Shown: piece after piece, positions 25,036-32,311 of the stretch
How positions within the stretch are numbered: the stretch's first letter is position 1
How the letters are laid out: every line of letters starts with the position of its first letter
Assembly: GCA_030605835.1 (NCBI GenBank)
Contig: JAUWHO010000051.1
Location: forward strand, 1 to 50,155
DNA length: 50,155 nt
DNA from: Candidatus Zixiibacteriota bacterium
GTDB taxonomy: Bacteria; Zixibacteria; MSB-5A5; DG-27
Direction of reading: 5' to 3'
The notes under the pieces: generated by a model
The model's database searches: none
The model's input: the letters and a program-made list of their open reading frames with translations, nothing else
What the model was told of the DNA's origin: nothing
Translations under genes and position numbers: made by a program

Positions 25036-26046
25036 TTAAAAATGCGCATAACCTTTCGGAGCCAGTTGGTTTCTCCGGTAAGAGGCATCCACGAGCAATA
25101 TCCCCATCTTCTCGGGCAAGATCTTCCCTATGATTGATACCGGGAAATCCAGCCTTTTGTTCTGAATTTTTTTCAGCTCTCTCTGGGGGATGGTAAAGAG
25201 GAGTTCGTAATCTTCCCCACCGAACAACGCCAGTTTCAGGGGCGACAAACCCAGCTTCTCTGCCGCTTTTCTGGTGGAGGCGGCAATCGGGAGTGATGTC
25301 TCGAATATCTCGGCGCCGACCCCGCTCTCCTCTTTGATGCGATGAATATCGGAGGCCAAGCCGTCAGACAGGTCAATCATTGAGGAGATGGCAAAATTGT
25401 CAATCAGAGCCTTTGACTCCTCCAAACGGGCTCTCGGCCTCAAGTGAGAACTGTATGGAGCTTTTCGGGAAAGAGTGTTGAGTTCCTTCAAACCTATTTT
25501 CTTTCGACGTCTGAGAAGCCTCATTCCGGCCTCGGAGCCTCCCAGGTCTCCAGTTACCGCCAGGATGTCGCCCGGTTTGGCGCCGGAACGCAACTTCAGA
25601 TCTCTCTTTTTGACCTTTCCGACCAGAGCCAGAGAAAGAAAAAGTCGGTTAGGAGATTTGACGATGTCGCCTCCGATGATGGGGCAATCATAGGACTTGG
25701 AGGCAGCTTTGGCTCCTCGGTAAATATCTTCCACCTGCTCCACCTTGGCGTTTCCGGGAAGTCCCAGGGTGATTATCGCTCCCTGAGGAGTGCCACCCAT
25801 GGCGGCAACATCGGAGATGTTTGCCACCATCCCCTTCCAGCCGACGAAATAGAAGGGGAAATATCTGAGATCGAAATGAATCCCCTGGACTAAAGCATCG
25901 GTGGTGAAAAGGAGATATTCCTTCGAGTTCGATTCGAGGACGGCGCAGTCGTCCCCAATTCCCCTAACCACCGACCCCGGGGATCTGCCGACCAGTTTTC
26001 TGAGCTTCTCAATCAGCCCGAACTCGCCCAGCTCTTTCACCAACAT
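25036..26046 (-). CDS. thiL: Thiamine-monophosphate kinase
   Basis: A 336-residue ThiL, which phosphorylates thiamine monophosphate to thiamine diphosphate with ATP in the cytoplasm. N-terminal ELGEFGLIEKL is followed by GIGDDCAVLE (metal and ATP binding), the strand-loop VANISDVAAMGGTPQGAI, IIGGDIV and MIDLSDGLASDIHRI, and C-terminal LFGGEDYELLFT. The length is normal. The ATG at 26046 follows AAGGA by about ten bases and matches the usual ThiL N-terminus; upstream in-frame starts add 19 unlike residues. The downstream VCBS gene has no evident link to thiamine. Confidence 0.95.
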   Translation of the reverse strand: MLVKELGEFGLIEKLRKLVGRSPGSVVRGIGDDCAVLESNSKEYLLFTTDALVQGIHFDLRYFPFYFVGWKGMVANISDVAAMGGTPQGAIITLGLPGNAKVEQVEDIYRGAKAASKSYDCPIIGGDIVKSPNRLFLSLALVGKVKKRDLKLRSGAKPGDILAVTGDLGGSEAGMRLLRRRKKIGLKELNTLSRKAPYSSHLRPRARLEESKALIDNFAISSMIDLSDGLASDIHRIKEESGVGAEIFETSLPIAASTRKAAEKLGLSPLKLALFGGEDYELLFTIPQRELKKIQNKRLDFPVSIIGKILPEKMGILLVDASYRRNQLAPKGYAHF

Positions 26047-26258
26047 CTGACAGCTATTCCTTCCTTTAGGTTGCAAAATAGATTCCCTGCTGCCTAAAAG
26101 CAATCGGAAAAGGAACAGTCACACCGGAGGGGATTTACTTGGCAGCAGATATAACAAGGTTATGTCGGCCTCCCAACCAGCTACGCATGATTTCTCTGCA
26201 GCCTATACGGCCTCGGAAAATGAATTTTCACCGGCAGAGAGAAGATGGTCCACTATTG

Positions 26259-26810
26259 TCAGCTTTCGGCTTTTATCCTCTCGAAGAGATCTAAAACGGA
26301 GAAGTAAGAGAGCCATCTTTTCATGTATCTCAAATCTAGATTGCCTCTTTGAATTTGGTAGACGCCTGAAGCGCCGAGATAATGCTTCTCCGAGGAGGAA
26401 TCTTTGTATCGCTTCAGCCTGATGATCATTAGACCCTCGGCGGTGGTGATGAACATCATCTCATCGAAGATCTTCCTTTTCTTCCTTCTTTGGAAGCGAG
26501 TGGCATCGTACTTGTCTCTCCCCTTGAGCCCGAAGTCGACCTTGAGGCCAGCGGCGTGATGTAGGGCGTTGAACATAGTCCAGTGCTGCAACGCCTCCAA
26601 TATTCCCCCGGCGGCTATATAGAAACCACTTTGAAAGGAGCTGACGATTCCTTCGACCATAGAGGCCTGGAGTTCCACCAGTAAGTCCACATCGTGGGTT
26701 AACCTGGGCCTCCCATAATAGTTCACCGCTATCGCTCCAGTTATCATGTAAGGAATTCGGAGTCCTTGCAGCCTGCTGACAACAGTTTTGAGAACCTCCT
26801 CCTGGGTCAT
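26259..26810 (-). CDS. Nucleotidyltransferase-fold protein (AbiEii/MNT-like)
   Basis: A 183-residue nucleotidyltransferase-fold protein. The core motif is TGAIAVNYYGRPRLTHDVDLLV (about residues 22-43), with the two metal-binding aspartates in DVDL and a third acidic strand in LKVDFGLKG (about 90-98). Proteins of this type are found in AbiEii-like toxin and housekeeping NTase groups. Here it overlaps a 63-residue helical partner by 4 nt (ATGA) and lies downstream of a palindrome (27051-27075), an organisation like a toxin-antitoxin pair. The acceptor (tRNA, protein or small molecule) is unknown. Confidence 0.78.
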   Translation of the reverse strand: MTQEEVLKTVVSRLQGLRIPYMITGAIAVNYYGRPRLTHDVDLLVELQASMVEGIVSSFQSGFYIAAGGILEALQHWTMFNALHHAAGLKVDFGLKGRDKYDATRFQRRKKRKIFDEMMFITTAEGLMIIRLKRYKDSSSEKHYLGASGVYQIQRGNLDLRYMKRWLSYFSVLDLFERIKAES

Positions 26811-26998
26811 CTGCCTACTCGATCCCTTATCTTCGCTTTCAAATCCTCCCCCGAAACCCCGGGGTATTCCTCTTCGATCGCGGATTTCATGATCTGGTAA
26901 GCCATCTCATACAGCTCCGCCCCGATCTTCACCCTCCGGTTGGGGGACATCCTTCTCAGGATGTCCAGATACTTCGCTTCAGCTTCTTGCGGTCTCAT
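26807..26998 (-). CDS. Small helical partner of the nucleotidyltransferase
   Basis: A 63-residue, charged, all-helical protein (ILRRMSPNRRVKIGAELYEM ... IEEEYPGVSGEDLKAKIRDR). From memory, small proteins with an MSP..R...A.EL.E ... P..S.E....+..+R pattern commonly precede NTase genes in diverse bacteria; they are uncharacterised. It overlaps the NTase by 4 nt. The ATG at 26998 is preferred to a GTG at 27025, which has no ribosome-binding site. A role as antitoxin or adaptor is inference from the gene arrangement. Confidence 0.65.
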   Translation of the reverse strand: MRPQEAEAKYLDILRRMSPNRRVKIGAELYEMAYQIMKSAIEEEYPGVSGEDLKAKIRDRVGR

Positions 26999-27050
26999 TT
27001 TTCCAGCAATTGACGGGTCCCTCACCTAACATAACTGCTCGGTGCAACTT

Positions 27051-27075
27051 TTGAGATTCAACAGTTGATTCTCAA
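27051..27075. promoter_or_regulatory. 25-bp near-perfect palindrome, candidate operator
   Basis: TTGAGAT-TCAAC-A-GTTGA-TTCTCAA is a 25-bp dyad with eleven of twelve pairs matching around a central A. It lies 26-53 nt upstream of the possible starts of the small helical protein. A similar half-site (ATTCAACTGT) follows at 27091-27100. Size, symmetry and position fit a dimeric repressor site autoregulating the two-gene module. Confidence 0.6.
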
Positions 27076-27201
27076 GTTATGAGGTTCAGCATTCAACTGT
27101 CAATATTCCTTGGGAAGTTTCGGAAAAGTCATAGTCCTAAAATGTGAATGAACACGGGACATAACGCAAGCACACAGTTCCCAACCTAGCTTTGGGTTCA
27201 T

Positions 27202-28128
27202 CTACATTCTTGCCATCTGACTGCTTTCCGATTGCAGAACAAACCCTACGGCAAGTACTTTCAATTCTTCTCTGCTTGTTCCCTCAAATTCTTTGTCTAA
27301 GTGGTCGTAGATTTTTTCAACCTCCTCTGCATCCGCCTCCAGGGTAACGCTTTCACTTATCAGGGTTAGCTTGAATTTCTCAAATAGGCCCCGGTAATAC
27401 CCTATTCTTTTTCTGTTGGGCGCTCCGATATTGCAACCCATTAAGTTCCATAACCATTGAGGTGGGGTTAGGAAGAACAGCTCTGATTTACCCCTGAATC
27501 TGTTGTGGCATCTCAGGTCGACTCCATGGTACATGTAACCACCGGGTTTAAGCAGAAGAACAAGATTTCGGAACGTCTCTTCGAGATTATATACATGCTC
27601 CAACACTGCGTTAGAAAGAATGATGTCTGCTATCTCTCTGCCAAGGATCTCCAGACTTCTTTCAACTTCGGTCCCAAAAATATATTCAATTTTATCAGAC
27701 CAAAACCTATAGCCATCTTTGGTAAGGAGAATGGCTTCAGAGGCCTTTTCTCTCTCTTTTGGAGCCATTCGCTCAATCAGCTCTCTGTACACGGCCCGGA
27801 CCTTAGTTTCATTTCTGTGGCAACGGAATCTATCCAAGCATATTACTTTTTGTGCCCCCAGGCTTAAGAGTTTTAGAGCAACACCCAAATTGTCGCCTGG
27901 ACCTACTTCGAGGATAGTCTTATTCGAGATTTCGATTCCATGCCCTGACAGCTTAGATGTATATGTTCCCGTCACGCTTTCAATATGCTCAATGCTTTCG
28001 GGGACGTCTTTGTCTTCTATGCTCGTTCCGGAGAAATTGACAAACGGCAGCAAATTATTGTGGATCAAGTATATCATTCCTTCCATGACAGGGTTTTTCC
28101 TGACAACGGTCTTCATTTTCTCAAACAT
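27202..28128 (-). CDS. Class I SAM-dependent methyltransferase
   Basis: A 308-residue Rossmann-fold methyltransferase. The SAM-binding motif I is EVGPGDNLGVALKLLSLG (about residues 74-91), the acidic motif II ICLDRF follows, and motif IV/V is DIILSNAVLEHVYN with LLLKPGGYMYHGVD. Residues 1-70 form an N-terminal extension. The LKPGG and EHV phrases are typical of methyltransferases acting on sugars, lipids or small metabolites; no substrate can be named. It stands alone, is divergent from the M14-like gene, and is separated from the NTase module by about 180 nt. Confidence 0.85.
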   Translation of the reverse strand: MFEKMKTVVRKNPVMEGMIYLIHNNLLPFVNFSGTSIEDKDVPESIEHIESVTGTYTSKLSGHGIEISNKTILEVGPGDNLGVALKLLSLGAQKVICLDRFRCHRNETKVRAVYRELIERMAPKEREKASEAILLTKDGYRFWSDKIEYIFGTEVERSLEILGREIADIILSNAVLEHVYNLEETFRNLVLLLKPGGYMYHGVDLRCHNRFRGKSELFFLTPPQWLWNLMGCNIGAPNRKRIGYYRGLFEKFKLTLISESVTLEADAEEVEKIYDHLDKEFEGTSREELKVLAVGFVLQSESSQMARM

Positions 28129-28443
28129 TATAATAATCTCACATAATTAGGTGATAGCGTGATTTCGTGAGAGAAGCTCATACCTCAACTTCCCGTCTTG
28201 TCGTTTACTGAAGGGAAGTTCCCTCACCCATTGCCCTGTTTATTTTCATTTGAAGATATTTGAAACGAAGCTCCATTGCAAGTCAATTGGTTTCAATTTC
28301 AAAGCCCACCTGCTTCTCTGCCCAAAGGCAGACCCTACCAAATGCTGGGGAGCCACAGGGTTGGAAACCCGATTGATAGGATTATCTTCTCATCAGCTAA
28401 CTCCCCCACTGCCAACCACATTTCTAATTGCACTCTAAATGAT
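28129..28443. other. Intergenic stretch with no gene recognised
   Basis: AT-richer spacer between divergent genes. It contains GGGTT-GGA-AACCC-type hairpin potential near 28365 and a few phrases loosely like a GEMM riboswitch, which I rejected. No supported ORF and none of the hairpin or heptamer repeats found elsewhere. Confidence 0.5.
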
Positions 28444-28473
28444 TTGACATTCGGCTTCATGATTATTCATATT
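28444..28473 (+). promoter_or_regulatory. Candidate promoter of the M14-like C-terminal gene
   Basis: TTGACA (28444-28449, perfect) and CATATT (28468-28473, four of six) are separated by 18 bases. They lie 35 nt before the ATG at 28508. Confidence 0.45.
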
Positions 28474-28507
28474 GGGTTTTCAAGCTGATCAATTTGGAGA
28501 GAGTTCC

Positions 28508-28951
28508 ATGGAAAGAGGAGAGACTTGCAGTTTGGCCACCAGGTCCTCGTTAGGGCATTGGCTTTTGGTGTCCCTCATTATCAGCGTCTGCTCAATCTCC
28601 ATTATCACAGCTGTGCCTATTGCTCGCGCCGTCGTTTCAGCCGGAGGTGAAGAAAACGCAGACTCGATGCTTCAGCTTTACCCGGAGCCTTTCTTTCCGG
28701 AGGGAACCTACGACAGCTCCATTCCTGATCCGGAGAGCTTCCTCCGCCTGAGCGGACTTCTCTGGCCGGAAGCTCGAAAACGGTGGAAAGAGACCGCGTA
28801 TCTCACCCCAGAGGGGTTGGGAAAGGGACAGATAATCCTCTTCGCTGGCGAGCCCCACTTCAGAGCCTACTTCAACGGCTCCGGGAGGCTCTTGATAAAC
28901 GCCATCCTGCTCGGTCCCGGTTTCGGCGCCAGACCAAACCACGACAGATAG
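28508..28951 (+). CDS. Orphan C-terminal module of M14-type zinc carboxypeptidases (possible remnant)
   Basis: A 147-residue protein with an N-terminal hydrophobic segment (about 15-45), then LYPEPFFPEGTYDSSIPDP, LRLSGLLWPEA and a C-terminal block (LGKGQIILFAGEPHFRAYF, GRLLINAILLGPGFG). As I recall it, this pattern is the extreme C-terminus of long bacterial M14 peptidases, where it reads like GRGRVI.FADDPNFRAYW.GTNRLFLNA. The catalytic domain with its HxxE zinc site is absent and not found upstream. It is either a decayed gene that acquired a membrane anchor or a small stand-alone envelope protein. The ATG has GGAGAG upstream. Upstream in-frame start codons lack a ribosome-binding site. Confidence 0.55.
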   Translation: MERGETCSLATRSSLGHWLLVSLIISVCSISIITAVPIARAVVSAGGEENADSMLQLYPEPFFPEGTYDSSIPDPESFLRLSGLLWPEARKRWKETAYLTPEGLGKGQIILFAGEPHFRAYFNGSGRLLINAILLGPGFGARPNHDR

Positions 28952-29113
28952 ACAAGGATTGAATAGTAGAACCTGGTAACTTTGCTCTTGCCAAAACCGA
29001 GGAATGTGTTACTTTCGGTTAGCGGTGAGGGAATACTGTTATCTGTGCGGCAGAATCTGAAGTTGGATGAGACGCAACTTTGACAAATCCCTCCGCTCTC
29101 AGAGAGGTCTTCA

Positions 29114-29551
29114 ATGGATCCTGAACTTCTAAGCGAAGCCCGGATTTGGTTCAGACAGGCAGAATCCAACTACAAGTTCTTATCGGTTGCCAGAAAGTCG
29201 GAAAGCTACGATCTGGTCTGTTTCCTCTCTCAGCAGGTAGCCGAAGAGGCTCTGAAGGCTTATCTTTTCTGCCAGGGAAAAGAGGAGACCTCCACCCACG
29301 TCATAACAGAGCTGTGTCAAATCGCCTCCAAATATGATGAGGGATTCCTGCAGTTGAAAAACGAAATTGAAACCCTCAATTATTTCAATATCGTTGTCAA
29401 CCACTCAAATCCGGTCGAATGTGCCATCCCCGGCACCCTCTTCGGTCAGGCGGATGCGGAGAAGGCCATCGCCACCGCCAAAGAGGTGCTGGATTTCGTG
29501 AGGGATAAGCTCCCTTTCAATCCAGCGGACACTCCGGTTGCCGATAACTGA
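29114..29551 (+). CDS. HEPN-domain protein 1 (diverged)
   Basis: A 145-residue HEPN-fold helical protein. The family pattern W.+QAESN, DLVCFLSQQVAEEALKAYLF and a histidine-led helix THVITELCQIA are clear. It is a paralogue of the gene at 29877-30296 (about half the residues match by eye). The EARYPN phrase conserved near the C-terminus of HEPN2 is replaced by VVNHSNP. HEPN proteins are often paired with MNT nucleotidyltransferases, one partner being a ribonuclease-like toxin. The MNT gene follows after 18 nt. The loss of the RYP phrase suggests this copy is diverging in function. Confidence 0.82.
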   Translation: MDPELLSEARIWFRQAESNYKFLSVARKSESYDLVCFLSQQVAEEALKAYLFCQGKEETSTHVITELCQIASKYDEGFLQLKNEIETLNYFNIVVNHSNPVECAIPGTLFGQADAEKAIATAKEVLDFVRDKLPFNPADTPVADN

Positions 29552-29569
29552 GAGAAACTGCTAACCTAA

Positions 29570-29887
29570 ATGAGGGTAGACAAACAGAAACTGTTGCAGG
29601 AGCTGGACAGGATAGTGGAACAGCTCAAGGGGATGGGGGCAAAGCGACTCATCTTGTTCGGGTCTTTAGCAAGGGACACCGCCAGACTGAAAAGCGACAT
29701 TGATATTGTTGCTCTCTTCGATGATGAGAGCAACTTCAAAGATAGGACCAAAGCTGTCTACTCTCGACTCGATGCTAAAGAGGGGGTAGACATTCTAGCT
29801 TATAACTTCGAGGAATTTGAGAGGATGAAGAACAGACCCTTCTTCAAACATCTCCTCTCCTACGGAAAGGTCATATATGAATCCTGA
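29570..29887 (+). CDS. MNT-type minimal nucleotidyltransferase
   Basis: A 105-residue minimal nucleotidyltransferase with the signature GSLARDTARLKSDIDIVALF (about residues 28-47) and a third acidic position in GVDILAY (about 77-83). MNT partners of HEPN proteins act as antitoxins, in characterised cases by modifying the HEPN protein with AMP. It sits between two HEPN genes and overlaps the second by 11 nt, so expression is probably coupled. The length is typical. Confidence 0.9.
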   Translation: MRVDKQKLLQELDRIVEQLKGMGAKRLILFGSLARDTARLKSDIDIVALFDDESNFKDRTKAVYSRLDAKEGVDILAYNFEEFERMKNRPFFKHLLSYGKVIYES

Positions 29888-30296
29888 ACTCCTAAAAGAA
29901 GCCAGAAGGTGGCTGAAGCAGGCAGAATCTGATTGCAGCTTTCTGCCCGTCGCCAAAGAATCTGGGAAGTATGATGTAACTTGTTTTCTGTCTCAACAGG
30001 CAGCGGAGAAGGCCCTGAAGGCTTACCTCTTTGCTCAAGGAGAGGAGGCAGTCTTCACTCACGCCATATTCAAGCTCTGTGAAATTGCGGCTCAATACGA
30101 TCAATCCTTCTCCCCACTCAGAGACAAAATAAAACTGCTGGACTATTTCTACGTTGAGGCTCGCTATCCCAACGCAATTGAGGATGTCATCCCCGCCGAT
30201 TTCTTCAATGAAAAAGATGCCCAAGAGGCTATATCGCTGGCCAATGAGACGCTCGATTTCGTTCGAGAGAAACTTTCATCAGTTTTGGGAGAATAG
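29877..30296 (+). CDS. HEPN-domain protein 2
   Basis: A 139-residue HEPN-domain protein, with W.KQAESD, CFLSQQAAEKALKAYLFAQG, the helix THAIFKLCEIA and the YVEARYPNAIEDVIP segment that is conserved in the family but lost in HEPN1. It overlaps the MNT gene by 11 nt and ends 3 nt before the TTG start of apgM. This makes a HEPN-MNT-HEPN cassette apparently read into a glycolytic gene. Whether it acts as a toxin is inference from the family. Confidence 0.9.
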   Translation: MNPELLKEARRWLKQAESDCSFLPVAKESGKYDVTCFLSQQAAEKALKAYLFAQGEEAVFTHAIFKLCEIAAQYDQSFSPLRDKIKLLDYFYVEARYPNAIEDVIPADFFNEKDAQEAISLANETLDFVREKLSSVLGE

Positions 30297-30299
30297 TCC

Positions 30300-31523
30300 T
30301 TGAAACGGAAAGTCGTCCTTCTAGTTTGTGATGGGCTCGGCGATAGACCCATCCCCGAACTTGATTTCAAGACCCCGCTGGAAGCGGCCAAAACTCCCAA
30401 TCTCGATTACGTTGCCAAGAAGGGCATTTGTGGCCTAATGTATACCCTCGGTCCGGGGCTCAGGCCCGGCAGTGACACCTCGCACCTTAACATCCTGGGC
30501 TACGATTACCACAAATATTACTCTGGAAGAGGCACCATTGAGGTCGCCGGATTGGGAATGAAATTAGAGGAAGGGGACGTCGCTCTGCGTGGAAACCTCG
30601 GCACCGTCGACGAGAACCTGATAATCATCGATAGGCGCGCGGGACGGATTCGGGACGTCTCCGAATTCGTCAAAGTTCTCGATAATCTGGAGATAGATGG
30701 GGTCAAGTTCTTAGTGAAACCAGGAACTGCCCATCGGGCCGGCATTATTATGCGAGGCGAGGGCTTGAGCAACAAGATCACCGATGCCGACCCCCACGAA
30801 ACCGGAGAGAAGGTCCACACCGTTGAAGCTTTGGATGACTCCCGAGAGGCAAGACGGACCGCCGAGGTGTTAAACAAGTATCTGGAAAATTGTCATCAGA
30901 TTCTGCTTCAACATCCCGAGAACAAAAGACGTCAGAAGGAAAAAAAACTTCCCGCGAACTACCTCTTGGTGAGAGGCGCTGGATTCTACAAGTTGGTGCC
31001 CCCGTTTTCTGAGAGATTCGGCCTTAGGGCGTGTTGCATTGCCGGAGGTGGATTATATAAGGGGATCGGGGCTTATCTGGGAATGAAAATCCTCAAGGTC
31101 GAGGGAGCAACTGCCCTTCCGGACACCAACATCGATAACAAGTTTGATAGTGTAAAAGAGCATTTAGATGAATTCGACTTCTTCTTCGTCCACGTAAAGG
31201 CCGCCGATTCTCTGGGAGAGGATGGAAACTACCTCGGGAAAAAGGAGTTCATCGAGCGGATTGACCAATCGTTGGAGAGACTGCTTTCTTTGGAGGACAT
31301 TCTACTGGTCGTCACCGCGGACCATTCCACTCCTTGCTCCTTGAAGAAGCACTCCGCCGACCCGGTCCCCATCTGCTTTTATGGATTAGACGTCCGCACC
31401 GACAGCGTCTCAGAATTCGGGGAGAGGGCTTGTGCTTCCGGCGGATTGGGCAGGATGTTGGGGCTGGAGATCATGCCTGAAATCACCAACATCCTGGGCT
31501 TGTCCGATCTCGTCGGCGCTTAA
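30300..31523 (+). CDS. apgM: Archaeal-type cofactor-independent phosphoglycerate mutase
   Basis: A 407-residue phosphoglycerate mutase of the archaeal (aPGAM) class, interconverting 3- and 2-phosphoglycerate in glycolysis and gluconeogenesis. It belongs to the alkaline-phosphatase superfamily: metal-binding CDGLGDRP at residues 10-17, nucleophile serine in GSDTSHLNILGYD (57-69), GRGTIEVAGLG, and the C-terminal metal site FVHVKAADSLGEDGN with VVTADHSTPC. The start is a TTG (30300) directly after the HEPN2 stop, with GGGAGAA upstream. It is chosen because it gives the exact family N-terminus. Co-transcription with the HEPN-MNT cassette seems likely. Confidence 0.95.
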   Translation: MKRKVVLLVCDGLGDRPIPELDFKTPLEAAKTPNLDYVAKKGICGLMYTLGPGLRPGSDTSHLNILGYDYHKYYSGRGTIEVAGLGMKLEEGDVALRGNLGTVDENLIIIDRRAGRIRDVSEFVKVLDNLEIDGVKFLVKPGTAHRAGIIMRGEGLSNKITDADPHETGEKVHTVEALDDSREARRTAEVLNKYLENCHQILLQHPENKRRQKEKKLPANYLLVRGAGFYKLVPPFSERFGLRACCIAGGGLYKGIGAYLGMKILKVEGATALPDTNIDNKFDSVKEHLDEFDFFFVHVKAADSLGEDGNYLGKKEFIERIDQSLERLLSLEDILLVVTADHSTPCSLKKHSADPVPICFYGLDVRTDSVSEFGERACASGGLGRMLGLEIMPEITNILGLSDLVGA

Positions 31524-31540
31524 CTGAAAAACTCTCCCCC

Positions 31541-31578
31541 CTTGCCTACCGCTGGGCTCGAAAGCCCAGCCTATTCAG
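31541..31578. repeat. CTGGGCT hairpin repeat after apgM
   Basis: TTGCCTACC, then GCTGGGCT and AGCCCAGC around the loop CGAA, then CTATTCAGAG. The same outer stem recurs at 32071-32128 and 35242-35297, where the loop is replaced by about 35 bases holding two extra hairpins. Confidence 0.8.
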
Positions 31579-31595
31579 AGTATAACAACAACGGA

Positions 31596-31745
31596 GAATA
31601 GCCGGGGCATTCCTGCCCCGGAACCCGCTGTTGGTCACGGATGCCCTCATCCGTGACCTGGGTGGGGGTTCAACCCCCACCCTAGCTTGCCTGTGGACAC
31701 CCTTTTAGTTGCGTCAGGACCGGAGCGCAGCGTGTCCTGACGCCT
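31596..31745. repeat. 150-bp composite direct repeat, copy 1
   Basis: Four hairpins in series: CCGGGGC/GCCCCGG, GTCACGGATG/CATCCGTGAC, GGTGGGGGTT/AACCCCCACC and GCGTCAGGA/TCCTGACGC. It begins GAATAGCC. Copy 2 at 31870-32020 shares the order and almost all bases. Confidence 0.9.
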
Positions 31746-31801
31746 ATTGCTATTGGGACTCACTCGCCGCCGCGGGTTCCGGTCCCGACAGAACCGGTGA
31801 T

Positions 31802-31864
31802 CTCCTATTCCCTGTTTCCTGTTTCCCGTTTCCTGTTTCCCGTCAGCTGTCCCCTGCTTCCTAA
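31802..31864. repeat. Nine-unit degenerate heptamer array
   Basis: Nine 7-bp units in register (TTCCTGT and TTCCCGT alternate in the middle). The array lies between the two 150-bp direct repeats. It is the most regular array in the window. Confidence 0.9.
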
Positions 31865-31869
31865 ATGAA

Positions 31870-32020
31870 GAATAGCCGGGGCATTCCTGCCCCGGAACGC
31901 GCCTCTTGGTCACGATGCCCTCATCCGTGACCTGGGTGGGGGTTCAACCCCCACCCTAGCTTGCCTGTGGGCGCCCTTTTAGTTGCGTCAGGAACCGGAG
32001 CGCAGCGTGTCCTGACGCCT
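31870..32020. repeat. 150-bp composite direct repeat, copy 2
   Basis: Same four hairpins in the same order and orientation as 31596-31745. Small changes are seen (for example one base missing from the GTCACGGATG arm and an extra A in CAGGAACCGG). A recent duplication or gene-conversion event is likely. Confidence 0.9.
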
Positions 32021-32040
32021 AGGGACAGTTGTTCGACCAG

Positions 32041-32265
32041 TATGGGGAGTTGCACTCCTGCCCCCTTGCCTACCGCTGGGCTAGTCAGCCAGAGGCTGAT
32101 CCGCCCATGGCGGAAAAACCCAGTCTATTCCACGAGAGAGAACCCCCAAAGAATAGCCGGGGCATTCCTGCCCCGGAGCGAGCTTGGTTCCGAGAGAACT
32201 GCAAGAATTGTGTCAAGGTTGGGACAACCTTGGCTACATCGATTGGGGCGGATAATTCTCGCCCC
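32041..32265. repeat. Mosaic of further hairpin repeats upstream of the heptamer array
   Basis: Includes a GGGGAGTTGCACTCCTGCCCCC hairpin-like segment near 32044, a CTGGGCT outer stem enclosing CAGCC/GGCTG and CCGCC/GGCGG (32071-32128), and a CCGGGGC/GCCCCGG copy (32156-32176). CAAGGTTG/CAACCTTG (32214-32232) and GGGGCG/CGCCCC (32245-32265) follow. No ORF is supported. Confidence 0.8.
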
Positions 32266-32283
32266 CTACGGTTTTGTATCTTT

Positions 32284-32311
32284 CCTGCCTACTACCTACT
32301 ACCTACTTTCT
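32284..32311. repeat. Heptamer array overlapping the 3' end of the nucleotidyltransferase gene
   Basis: Four 7-bp units (two exact ACTACCT) that supply the stop codon and the last two to four codons of the minus-strand gene ending at 32299. Confidence 0.8.

Noticed and set aside
26047-26258. TPP riboswitch or other thiamine control upstream of thiL.
   Set aside because: No CUGAGA-type core or matching helices are visible on the minus strand.
28300-28390. Segment with phrases resembling a GEMM (cyclic di-GMP-I) riboswitch (GGCAGACC ... GCCACAGGG ... GATAGG).
   Set aside because: The core GACGCAAAG part is missing, the stems do not close well, and the best promoter for the downstream gene lies after this segment, so it would not be in that transcript.
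31596-32020. Regularly spaced direct repeats that could suggest a CRISPR array.
   Set aside because: Only two long copies are present, made of internal hairpins, with no 25-37 bp repeat/unique-spacer alternation and no cas genes nearby.
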